Source: an uncultured Bacteroidales bacterium (GTDB taxonomy: Bacteria > Bacteroidota > Bacteroidia > Bacteroidales > UBA932). Taken from it: a DNA stretch of 6,023 bases. Shown in pieces: positions 1 through 5,953 of this stretch (the first letter of the stretch is position 1; each line of letters opens with the position of its first letter). Below the pieces are notes generated by a model that searched no databases, was not told the origin of the DNA, and saw nothing but the letters and a program-made list of their open reading frames with translations. The translations under genes were made by a program, and so were the position numbers. The DNA is taken from NCBI GenBank assembly GCA_934667175.1, contig CAKULN010000092.1, positions 1 through 6,023 on the forward strand, given 5' to 3'.

Positions 1-1
1 C

Positions 2-169
2 ATTCATCCGCGCAACTTCAACATCACACCAAACGGAAAGTTCCTTCTGGCCGCCTGCCGGGACAGCGGATGCATCCTGATTTTCAGGCGTGACACCCGA
101 ACTGGCCTCTTGTCGGACACTGGCCGCACCATCGTCCTTGACAAGCCTGTCTGCATCGTGTTTTGGTGA
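2..169 (+). CDS. pgl: 6-phosphogluconolactonase / lactonase-family protein, C-terminal end (5' end outside window)
   Basis: Only the last 55 codons are present, read in frame from base 2 to the TGA at 167-169. The peptide begins HPRNFNITPNGKFLLAACRD and ends LDKPVCIVFW. It shows the last blade of the YbhE/Pgl-type seven-bladed beta-propeller lactonases: a PRNF-x-I-x-P-x-GKFLL-x-A strand pair, an IFRRD-x-x-TG-L turn, and the closing P-V-C-I-V-F strand. Family members hydrolyse 6-phosphogluconolactone to 6-phosphogluconate in the oxidative pentose phosphate pathway. Some relatives act on other lactones, so the substrate is inferred from the family. The start, and any signal peptide that would separate a cytosolic from an exported form, lie outside the window. 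A long hairpin begins 47 nt after the stop. Confidence 0.8.
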   Translation: MHPRNFNITPNGKFLLAACRDSGCILIFRRDTRTGLLSDTGRTIVLDKPVCIVFW

Positions 170-215
170 TCCATCCTGAAAGGTTGCGTAATCAGCAAAT
201 AACTTAATAATAATT

Positions 216-265
216 AATTAAGCCCCTGTCTTTAGCGTAATCCAACTAAAGACAAGGGCTTAATT
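216..265 (+). terminator. Long hairpin after pgl, probable (possibly bidirectional) terminator
   Basis: A 20-nt arm at 216-235 pairs with 246-265 around a 10-nt loop, with a single mismatch (C226 opposite A255). The stem has a GC-containing core flanked by AATT/AATT ends, and T-rich sequence (TTTGTTGATTT) follows. This fits factor-independent termination of the upstream gene. The A/T-rich left flank could give a similar signal on the other strand, but no minus-strand gene is seen to use it. The T tract is interrupted, so efficiency is uncertain. Confidence 0.65.
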
Positions 266-441
266 TGTTGATTTGTAGATCATTGTGATTTACGTGCTCT
301 CTTTCTTTTGCTGCATTTACGGTCGTATCGACAGGCTGTGTTCTTCGTCTCAAAGAACATTTCAAACAAATCAAAGTAGCATCTAATGATGTGAGTTGTC
401 ATTTTTTACTGTAATCATTCAATACCAAAAAGATTTTTCAG
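266..441. other. Intergenic stretch before the transporter gene, no gene seen
   Basis: The gene-free interval between pgl and the transporter runs from 170 to 472. Apart from the terminator hairpin and the -7 box, it holds one small hairpin with a 7-bp stem (TGTTCTT at 339-345 with AAGAACA at 353-359, loop of 7 nt). It also has a 10-nt match (TCGACAGGCT, 328-337) to the core of the repeat cluster found before thyA. There is no open frame with recognisable protein features and no tRNA-like fold. It may hold upstream control sites, but none can be identified. Confidence 0.5.
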
Positions 442-449
442 TAAATTTG
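442..449 (+). promoter_or_regulatory. Candidate Bacteroidota -7 box for the transporter-lipoprotein-galM cluster
   Basis: TAAATTTG matches the TAnnTTTG -7 consensus of the primary sigma factor of Bacteroidota exactly. The -33 region is poor: TTCA at 418-421, with a 20-nt spacer, matches TTTG at only two positions. Transcription would begin near 456, giving a leader of under 20 nt. The purine-rich AAGAAGATAG just before the ATG is not a clear Shine-Dalgarno sequence, which is usual in this phylum. Confidence 0.5.
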
Positions 450-472
450 TAGGAATATTCTTAAGAAGATAG

Positions 473-2206
473 ATGCAGGTTTTTCTACAGATTCTTACCC
501 TGCTCGGTGCGATGGCCATGTTCCTATACGGAATGACCATGATGAGCGAGGGTCTTCAGAAGGCGGCAGGTGACAAGCTGCGATCATTTTTGGCGTCCAT
601 GACGTCAACGACCTTCAAAGGTATCATCACGGGTATTGTTGTCACTGCCCTCATCCAATCCTCAAGCGGAACGACCGTGATGGTCGTCAGCATGGTCAAC
701 GCAGGTCTGCTCGCACTGGGCAACGCAATCGGCGTGATAATGGGAGCCAACATCGGAACGACGCTCACGGCATGGATGATCTCCCTGTTCGGATTCAGTT
801 ACGACATCGGTGCCTTTGCTGTTCCGTTCATCGCTCTGGGTTTCTTCATGATGACCCTCAAGAGCAACAGAAACCGCAACATAGGAGAGTTCATCATCGG
901 ATTCGCTTTCCTGCTCATAGGTCTCGCTACGATGAAGGACTCCGTGCCGGATCTGAACCAATATCCTGATGTTCTGGCACTTGTGAAGAACCTGACCAGC
1001 TACGGCTTCTTCTCCGTGATCATATTCACCCTTGTCGGTGCATTGATAACCGTGATCGTACAGGCATCCAGCGCCTCCTTGGCACTTACGATGGTGTTCG
1101 TGGCGAACGGCTGGATCAACTTCGAGATGGCCGCAGCGATGGTTCTCGGAGCGAACATCGGAACCACCATCACCGCCAACATAGCCGCCGCCGTGGCGAA
1201 CTACTCTGCCAAACGTACGGCCATCGCGAACACCTTGTTCAACGTCATCGGTGTCGTGCTTGCGTTGGTGTTCTTCAACCCGTTGATGAAAATCATAGCC
1301 TCGATGACCACAGCGTTAGGCTTCGAGAACCCAGTCACCCTGTTCGATGGAACCACCGCGGCTGGAGATTTCTCCCCGGATCAGCAGAACTCGATGCTTT
1401 ACGGAATATGCATCCTCCACACGGTCTTCAACCTGTCCACGACCCTGATCCTCGTCTGGTTCATTCCTCAGCTTGTCAAGGCTGTCAACAAGATCATCCC
1501 TACGCCTAAGGGCGAGGAAGAGGTTTACCGTCTCAAGTTTATCCAGGGAGGACCGCTTTCCACAGCTGAACTTTCCCTCGACGAGGCCAAACAGGAAATC
1601 ATTCATTTTGCGGAAATATGCTGCCGTGAGGTCGGCTTCATACGCAGTGCGGTGAGCGCGAAGACCCAATCTGAACTAGAGTCCGTCAATGAGAAACTTG
1701 TCAAGTACGAGAGCATCACGGATAAGATTGAATATGAGATCGCTTCCTACCTGAATGAGGTGTCCAAGGGCGACATCAGCGCGGTTTCCGCCTTGAGAAT
1801 CAAGTCGATGTACAGGGTGATAGGTGAGCTGGAAAGCATCGGAGACTCCGGCGAGGCCATCGGCAGGATGATGAAACGCGCCCTTGACCACGGCAAGACG
1901 TTCGATGACGAGATGATCAAGAGGCTTGACAGGATGCTTGACCTTTTGGACGTGGCCTTCAAGGCTATGGTGGAGAACCTTAATTCTTCCGCGCTCTTCC
2001 TCAAGGACATCTCGAATGCCGAGGACGCTGAATATAACATCAACGAGTACCGCAACAGCCTGCGTGAGGAGCACATTGTAAACATCGAGAAGGAAGGCTA
2101 TAACTACCAGACAGGTGTGTTCTACATTGACATTGTGCAGGAGCTTGAGAAGATGGGAGACTTTATCATCAACATTTCCCAGAGCCTGTTGGAAAAAAAT
2201 GACTAA
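473..2206 (+). CDS. Na/Pi-cotransporter (NptA/PNaS) family membrane protein with PhoU-like C-terminal domain
   Basis: This 577-residue protein has two homologous Na/Pi-cotransporter halves, each with the paired signature of the family: QSSSGTT (62-68) with GANIGTT (91-97), and QASSA (197-201) with GANIGTT (226-232). Hydrophobic segments fill roughly residues 1-340, so it sits in the inner membrane. From about 365 to 577 the sequence is soluble and helical and looks like PhoU. Two E-x-x-x-D motifs (E454/D458 in LESIGD and E559/D563 in LEKMGD) match the metal-binding pattern of PhoU helices. The family moves phosphate with sodium; bacterial homologues have been proposed to work as exporters or to sense phosphate or nucleotides, so direction and exact substrate are inferences. 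The start at 473 keeps the first hydrophobic helix and follows a -7 box closely. The next gene begins 3 nt after the stop, which indicates cotranscription. No lesions are seen. Confidence 0.93.
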   Translation: MQVFLQILTLLGAMAMFLYGMTMMSEGLQKAAGDKLRSFLASMTSTTFKGIITGIVVTALIQSSSGTTVMVVSMVNAGLLALGNAIGVIMGANIGTTLTAWMISLFGFSYDIGAFAVPFIALGFFMMTLKSNRNRNIGEFIIGFAFLLIGLATMKDSVPDLNQYPDVLALVKNLTSYGFFSVIIFTLVGALITVIVQASSASLALTMVFVANGWINFEMAAAMVLGANIGTTITANIAAAVANYSAKRTAIANTLFNVIGVVLALVFFNPLMKIIASMTTALGFENPVTLFDGTTAAGDFSPDQQNSMLYGICILHTVFNLSTTLILVWFIPQLVKAVNKIIPTPKGEEEVYRLKFIQGGPLSTAELSLDEAKQEIIHFAEICCREVGFIRSAVSAKTQSELESVNEKLVKYESITDKIEYEIASYLNEVSKGDISAVSALRIKSMYRVIGELESIGDSGEAIGRMMKRALDHGKTFDDEMIKRLDRMLDLLDVAFKAMVENLNSSALFLKDISNAEDAEYNINEYRNSLREEHIVNIEKEGYNYQTGVFYIDIVQELEKMGDFIINISQSLLEKND

Positions 2207-2209
2207 GGT

Positions 2210-3178
2210 ATGAGACGCGCGCTGACATATTCATTGATAATTTTTTGCGCCCTGCTGATGGTGGGATGCGGAAGGCGTGGGAACGGCAAGGCCACCGCTT
2301 TCCAACCGCATGCCTTTCCGCCTCTCCCAGAGCCGCCAGCAGTGATTGCCGAACCTCAGGAGAAGGCTGAATATGTCATTTCGAACTACTGGAACAAATT
2401 CTTGAGCCAGACCTATCCGTGTGATACCAACGTGGTTAACGGTGTTCTTGCCGATGATCTTGAAAAGGCTTTCGGCACCTATGTGACGTTCTTGGAAGGA
2501 ACTTGCCCGATAGATTTCGCGAGGAAGGCTATGGCCGGTTTTTTCGACAAGGTTGAGAAGTTTCAGGCTTCCGACACTTCCTCCAATGTCTTCTCATTCT
2601 TTGAGAAGATGGTTCCCAAGTACCTCTATGACCCGAACTCTCCGGTGCGCAACGAAGACCTCTACTTTCCGTACGTCTCTCGCCTCGCGGTTTCTGAATA
2701 TTCAGACCCCGATTTGAAGCCATCATATTCATTTGAAACTCAGATGTGTTCTTTGAATATGATAGGGTCTCCGGCAGCTGATTTCACATTCACGGACCTG
2801 TCCGGCAGACGGCACACGCTTTACAGCATCAAGGCCGAGACCACTCTGCTGTTCTTCACCAACCCTGGCTGCCCGGCCTGCAAGGAGATTATGGAGAGCC
2901 TGACTTTGGATGAGGAGATCGCCGCTCTGGTGGCTTCCAGCAGACTCGCTGTGGTCAACATTTACATCGATGACGAGTTGGACAAGTGGCGTGAATATGC
3001 TTCCGTTTACCCGAAGAACTGGTACAACGGCTACGACCAGAGTTACATCATCCGCTCCGATGTCACCTACAACGTGCGGGCTATACCGTCGCTCTATGTA
3101 CTTGACTCAGAGAAGAATGTGATCTTGAAGGACGCTCCGGTGGAAGTGGTTCTTCCTTATCTTGACAATCTAAAATAA
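2210..3178 (+). CDS. Thioredoxin-fold lipoprotein, DUF5106-like N-terminal region plus AhpC/TlpA-like domain
   Basis: This 322-residue protein begins with a lipoprotein signal peptide: MRR, a hydrophobic stretch (about 6-18), then lipobox L-M-V-G-C with the lipidated cysteine at 20. The next residues are GRRGNG, lacking the acidic run of Bacteroidota surface-export signals, so a periplasm-facing anchor is inferred. Residues about 50-175, starting EYVISNYWNKF, resemble the helical DUF5106 region found before thioredoxin domains in this phylum; that assignment is from memory of the pattern. Residues about 186-322 form the thioredoxin-like domain: GSPAADFTFTDLSGR opening, redox motif C221-P-A-C224, and the conserved cis-proline P293 in RAIPSLYVLD. 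Both active cysteines are present, so a thiol-disulfide reductase or peroxidase-like role in the envelope is likely. The partner is unknown. It follows the transporter by 3 nt and precedes galM by 8 nt, so the three are probably one transcript. Confidence 0.85.
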   Translation: MRRALTYSLIIFCALLMVGCGRRGNGKATAFQPHAFPPLPEPPAVIAEPQEKAEYVISNYWNKFLSQTYPCDTNVVNGVLADDLEKAFGTYVTFLEGTCPIDFARKAMAGFFDKVEKFQASDTSSNVFSFFEKMVPKYLYDPNSPVRNEDLYFPYVSRLAVSEYSDPDLKPSYSFETQMCSLNMIGSPAADFTFTDLSGRRHTLYSIKAETTLLFFTNPGCPACKEIMESLTLDEEIAALVASSRLAVVNIYIDDELDKWREYASVYPKNWYNGYDQSYIIRSDVTYNVRAIPSLYVLDSEKNVILKDAPVEVVLPYLDNLK

Positions 3179-3186
3179 CACTGAAT

Positions 3187-4239
3187 ATGAAAATCACCAA
3201 GGAACTTTGGGGTACGTCCCCTGACGGAAAGGAGATATTCCTTTATACTCTTGAGAATGAGAGTGGTGCTTTTGTGCGCCTTTCAAGCATTGGTGCCGGA
3301 ATCGTTTCGATTGCCGTGCCGGACAAGGACGGCAAGATCGCTGACGTGGTTCTAGGCTATACCAAGCCGGATGATTATTTCGCTGACGGTCCATGCGCCG
3401 GAAAATGTCCCGGACGTTACGCCAACCGCATTGCCCTCGGAAAGTTCACGCTCGACGGGGTGGAATATTCATTGCCGATCAACAACGGCCCTAACCATCT
3501 GCACGGTGGTCCGGACGGATTCCAGAATCAGGTCTGGGACAGCCGAATTGAGGGTGACGCCGTTGAGTTCCAGTACTTTTCTCAGGATGGTGAGGCCGGA
3601 TACCCTGGTAATCTGAAGGTCGTGGCGCACTACGAATGGAGCGAGGACGATGTTTTGAAGCTGACATTTACGGCTCAGACCGACAAGGCCACCGTTGTCA
3701 ACCTTACCAACCACGCCTATTTTAATTTGAACGGTGAGGGCAACGGGAATATTCTGGACCACGAGCTGAAACTCAACGCCGAGGTCTATCTGCCGACAGA
3801 CGAGACATTGATTCCGGTAGGGGAGCCTGATCCGGTAGCTGGCACTCCGATGGATTTCAGGGAGTTCAAGAAGATCGGTGCGGAGATCAAGGCTGACTTC
3901 CTGGCTTTGAACTACGGCAAGGGCTACGACAACTGCTTTATGATCAACGATTATGAGGCCGGCCAGCTTCAGACTGCGGCTACGCTGTACTCTCCTCTGA
4001 GTGGTCGTCAGCTTGAGGTGCTGACCACCCAGCCTGCCGTGCAGATCTACACAGGCAACTGGCTTGAGGGATGTCCGGCCGGCAAGTGTGGCCGTGGCTA
4101 CCATGACTACGAAGGGGTGGCCATTGAGTGCCAGCATTGCCCGGATTCGCCTAACAAGCCGGATTACCCTACGACAGTGCTTCGTCCGGGCGAGACCTTC
4201 AGCGAGGCTATCATCTGGGCGTTCTCGGTCAGAAAATAG
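3187..4239 (+). CDS. galM: Aldose 1-epimerase (galactose mutarotase)
   Basis: The 350-residue product is of normal length for GalM and has no signal peptide, so it should be cytosolic. It interconverts the alpha and beta anomers of galactose, glucose and related aldoses, feeding the Leloir pathway. Family landmarks appear in order: G-R-Y-A-N-R-I (76-82) with the sugar-binding arginine R81; N-H-L-H-G-G (103-108) with catalytic-site H106; T-N-H-A-Y-F-N-L (174-181) with the general acid H176; G-Y-D-N-C-F (246-251) with D248; and A-I-E-C-Q (312-316) with the catalytic base E314. The ending PDYPTTVLRPGETF is also typical. All key residues are intact. It starts 8 nt after the lipoprotein gene and is the last gene before the repeat cluster. 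No galK or galT is in view, so the pathway link rests on the enzyme alone. Confidence 0.96.
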   Translation: MKITKELWGTSPDGKEIFLYTLENESGAFVRLSSIGAGIVSIAVPDKDGKIADVVLGYTKPDDYFADGPCAGKCPGRYANRIALGKFTLDGVEYSLPINNGPNHLHGGPDGFQNQVWDSRIEGDAVEFQYFSQDGEAGYPGNLKVVAHYEWSEDDVLKLTFTAQTDKATVVNLTNHAYFNLNGEGNGNILDHELKLNAEVYLPTDETLIPVGEPDPVAGTPMDFREFKKIGAEIKADFLALNYGKGYDNCFMINDYEAGQLQTAATLYSPLSGRQLEVLTTQPAVQIYTGNWLEGCPAGKCGRGYHDYEGVAIECQHCPDSPNKPDYPTTVLRPGETFSEAIIWAFSVRK

Positions 4240-4268
4240 GCGGTTTACAATGATATAAGGCTGGTACG

Positions 4269-4419
4269 CTTCGATGCTTCGACAGGCTCAGCAACCACAG
4301 GCTCAGCGATCAGCCTTTTTCGGTCACTACGGTATGCTTCGGTCACTGAGCCTGTCGAAGTGACCAAAAAAACAGTTGCCACATATCCTTCGGTTGCTGA
4401 GCCTGTCGAAGCATCGAAG
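4269..4419. repeat. Extragenic repeat cluster: perfect 28-bp inverted repeat with inner core copies
   Basis: Arms 4269-4296 and 4392-4419 are perfect reverse complements over 28 bp, separated by 95 bp. A 15-nt core, CTTCGACAGGCTCAG, occurs at 4277-4291 on the + strand and in inverse at 4346-4360 and 4397-4411. A shortened 10-nt copy (ACAGGCTCAG) is at 4297-4306. The inverse copy in the middle lies inside its own small stem (GGTCAC 4341-4346 with GTGACC 4360-4365). CGGTCACT also occurs twice (4321-4328 and 4340-4347), and CGAAGTGAC twice (4356-4364 and 4415-4423). This nested palindromic layout fits a REP/BIME-like dispersed extragenic element. No transposase gene is present in the window. Function could be mRNA 3'-end protection of galM, termination, or none. 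Confidence 0.85.
4299..4320 (+). terminator. Weak candidate terminator for galM inside the repeat cluster
   Basis: AGGCT (4299-4303) pairs with AGCCT (4312-4316) around an 8-nt loop, and the stem runs into a T5 stretch (4316-4320). The stem is only 5 bp. The larger palindrome may matter more, so this is a low-confidence call. Confidence 0.3.
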
Positions 4420-4426
4420 TGACAGT

Positions 4427-4434
4427 TATAATTG
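4427..4434 (+). promoter_or_regulatory. thyA: Weak -7-like box upstream of thyA
   Basis: TATAATTG differs from TAnnTTTG at one position and lies 13 nt before the thyA ATG. No TTTG-like -33 box is found 19-21 nt upstream, where the right arm of the inverted repeat lies. Transcription from it would give an almost leaderless mRNA. thyA could instead be read through from galM. Confidence 0.3.
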
Positions 4435-4447
4435 AATATATTCACAA

Positions 4448-5242
4448 ATGAAACAGTATCAGGATCTTCTACGTCACATAATGGAGACCGGCGTGGTCAA
4501 GCACGACCGCACCGGTGTGGGCACCAAAAGCGTCTTCGGCTACCAGATGCGCTTCGACCTCTCCAAAGGTTTCCCGCTTCTCACGACCAAGAAAGTTCAC
4601 CTCAAATCCATCATCTACGAACTTCTCTGGTTCATTTCCGGCGAAACCAACATCAAGTACCTAAAGGAGCACGGTGTCTCCATCTGGGACGAGTGGGCCG
4701 ACGATAACGGCGACCTCGGCCCGGTCTATGGCCACCAATGGCGCTCATGGCCGACCCCTGACGGCCGCTCCATCGACCAGCTCACACAGGTTGTGAATAT
4801 GATCAAGAACAATCCGGACTCCCGGCGGATGCTCGTCACCGCCTGGAACCCCGGAGAGGTTGACAAGATGGCCCTGCCGCCTTGTCATTGCCTGTTCCAA
4901 TTCTATGTGGCCGACGGCAGACTCTCCTGCCAGCTCTACCAGCGCAGCGCCGACACCTTCCTCGGTGTCCCTTTCAACATCGCCTCCTACGCTTTGCTGA
5001 CGATGATGATCGCCCAGGTCTGCGGCCTGAAGCCCGGTGAGTTCATCCACACCACTGGTGACACCCACATCTACCTGAACCATTTCGATCAGGTCCGCGA
5101 GCAGCTCAGCCGTGATCCTCGTCCGCTCCCGACGATGCGCATCAACCCGGATGTCAAGTCCATCTACGATTTCAAGTACGAGGACTTCACCCTCGAAGGC
5201 TACGACCCCTGGCCAGCCATCAAGGCCCCCGTCGCCGTCTGA
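4448..5242 (+). CDS. thyA: Thymidylate synthase
   Basis: The product has 264 residues, the same length as E. coli ThyA, and aligns with it from MKQY at the N terminus to IKAPVAV at the C terminus. It methylates dUMP to dTMP using 5,10-methylenetetrahydrofolate, releasing dihydrofolate, in the cytosol as a homodimer. All classic residues fall at E. coli numbering: R21 for phosphate binding, R126-R127 donated by the partner subunit, the nucleophile C146 in LPPCHC, R166 in YQRS, D169 and N177 in GVPFNIASY. The IWDEWAD and [12 protein letters not shown] blocks are intact. The start at 4448 matches the conserved N terminus. Dihydrofolate reductase, often next to thyA in Bacteroidales, does not follow here. 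A repeat cluster lies upstream and a terminator hairpin lies about 160 nt downstream, so the gene looks transcriptionally separate or at the end of a transcript. Confidence 0.98.
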   Translation: MKQYQDLLRHIMETGVVKHDRTGVGTKSVFGYQMRFDLSKGFPLLTTKKVHLKSIIYELLWFISGETNIKYLKEHGVSIWDEWADDNGDLGPVYGHQWRSWPTPDGRSIDQLTQVVNMIKNNPDSRRMLVTAWNPGEVDKMALPPCHCLFQFYVADGRLSCQLYQRSADTFLGVPFNIASYALLTMMIAQVCGLKPGEFIHTTGDTHIYLNHFDQVREQLSRDPRPLPTMRINPDVKSIYDFKYEDFTLEGYDPWPAIKAPVAV

Positions 5243-5296
5243 CCGGTATAAGCCGCAACAAAACAGGATCCGCACCGCGTCACCGTCTGACCGGTA
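5231..5296 (+). repeat. Direct repeat pair spanning the thyA stop codon
   Basis: Bases 5231-5248, which include the last thyA codons and its TGA, recur at 5279-5296 with one mismatch in 18 (core CCGTCTGACCGGTA), a period of 48 bp. A second related pair lies alongside: CGCAACAA...CGCACCG at 5254-5277 and, shorter in the middle, at 5338-5357. This suggests local duplication and decay in the thyA 3' flank. Nothing in it reads as a gene. Confidence 0.7.
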
Positions 5297-5540
5297 GCCT
5301 GTGCGCAAGTGCCTCCAAGGGGCTCTGATCCAAGGCACGCAACAAGACGGCGCACCGAAAAAGGCGTGGCGGATAACATATTGTCAGTTAATGAATTAAG
5401 TGGAGCTCGTGGTGCTGTTTTTGGCACCACGAGCTCCATTCTTTTCTTTCACTATCAACACTTTAGGTGCCACGGAGTAGTAGTCTCTTTTGAAGTATGT
5501 GATGAAGCATACTTTCTATTAAGTTTAAACTATAGCAAGA
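5243..5540. other. Gene-free interval between thyA and the ATPase remnant
   Basis: I see no supported gene here. The first part, to about 5370, is GC-rich like thyA and holds the short direct repeats. After that the sequence becomes markedly AT-rich and contains the terminator hairpin at 5401-5438. It also has a small hairpin with a 7-bp stem (AAGTATG 5493-5499 with CATACTT 5508-5514, 8-nt loop). The composition change roughly marks where the thyA neighbourhood ends and the ATPase segment begins. Confidence 0.5.
5401..5438 (+). terminator. Strong factor-independent terminator downstream of thyA
   Basis: A perfect 15-bp GC-rich stem (5401-5415 with 5424-5438) closes a T-rich 8-nt loop and is followed by ATTCTTTTCTTTC. 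An A-T pair and G-U wobbles extend the stem slightly at its ends. It lies 158 nt past the thyA stop, which gives thyA a fairly long 3' untranslated region and insulates the next promoter. Confidence 0.85.
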
Positions 5541-5572
5541 TTTGTTTCTTATAGGAAATAAAACTATATTTG
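5541..5572 (+). promoter_or_regulatory. Consensus Bacteroidota promoter of the truncated ATPase gene
   Basis: TTTG (5541-5544), a 20-nt spacer and TATATTTG (5565-5572) match the TTTG-N19-21-TAnnTTTG consensus at every defined base. Transcription would start near 5578-5580, leaving a leader of about 12 nt before the ATG at 5591. The in-frame TTG at 5570 lies inside the -7 box, so it cannot be the start codon of a message made from this promoter. Confidence 0.75.
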
Positions 5573-5590
5573 AGAAAAGATTTATGCACT

Positions 5591-5953
5591 ATGGATGTTA
5601 TATCAAGGTCGAAATATGCCGATAAAGTGGATTCTTGGATTGGGAAAGGGCAGATTATCGTTCTGGTCGGGCAGAGACGTGTTGGGAAGAGTTTCGTGCT
5701 TAAAGATTTCATTGAAAGGCACAAGGGCGAGACTGACGCCAACATTATAAGCATTGACAAGGAGAAGAAATCTTTTGATGACATAAAGACTTACAAAGAT
5801 CTGAATCTGTTCATTGACCAGAAGTTTGACGCGCGAAAGCATAATTACATTCTGATTGACGAGGTTCAGGACATCTCGGAATGGGAAAGGACTGTAAGAA
5901 ATTACAGGACTGAGGATAACACAGACATCATTGTCACAGGGAGCAATTCCTGA
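5591..5953 (+). pseudogene. AAA_14/DUF4143-type ATPase, truncated after the nucleotide-binding core
   Basis: The reading frame gives 120 residues, while full-length relatives have roughly 400. Present are the N-terminal lead (MDVISRSKYADKV), Walker A G-Q-R-R-V-G-K-S (27-34), a conserved I-D-K-E segment (55-58), Walker B Y-I-L-I-D-E-V-Q-D (86-94), and the sensor-1 strand I-V-T-G-S-N-S (114-120). A TGA then ends it. Missing are the sequence normally following sensor 1 (an L-x-G-R-Y block), the arginine-finger region and the C-terminal DUF4143 region. None of the three forward frames after 5953 restores the L-x-G-R-Y block, so a single frameshift does not explain the loss; an internal deletion or rearrangement is more likely. 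The ATG at 5591 is chosen because the promoter -7 box covers the earlier TTG. The function of this ATPase family is poorly defined. Codon use is more AT-rich than in thyA, in keeping with acquired DNA. Confidence 0.75.

Noticed and set aside
328..337. TCGACAGGCT matches ten bases of the repeat core found before thyA.
   Set aside because: It is a single partial match without a paired inverted copy nearby, and one such match by chance in 6 kb is quite possible. It is mentioned only in the intergenic description.
3469..4137. Long open frame of 222 codons on the minus strand, opposite galM.
   Set aside because: It lies wholly within a well-supported gene on the other strand, has no recognisable domain, and is explained by the codon bias of galM.
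4269..4423. The repeat cluster as a CRISPR array or insertion sequence.
   Set aside because: Copies are in opposite orientations with unequal spacing, and there is no transposase frame, no regular spacers and no target-site duplication.
4432..4707. Open frame of 91 codons starting with ATG just before thyA.
   Set aside because: It overlaps thyA out of frame. The thyA frame is conserved to its first residue, and this product has no recognisable features.
4745..5338. Long open frame of 197 codons on the minus strand, opposite thyA.
   Set aside because: It is a shadow of the thyA coding frame, low in complexity and without known motifs.
5309..5338. Short inverted pair GTGCCT and AGGCAC as a possible tRNA or riboswitch stem.
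   Set aside because: The stem is only 6 bp with an 18-nt loop, no other arms can be drawn, and there is no tRNA anticodon or T-loop pattern.
5570..5590. TTG at 5570 as an upstream start giving a 127-residue ATPase fragment.
   Set aside because: The TTG is part of the -7 box TATATTTG, so it would not be in the transcript. Related proteins as I recall them also begin close to the ATG at 5591.
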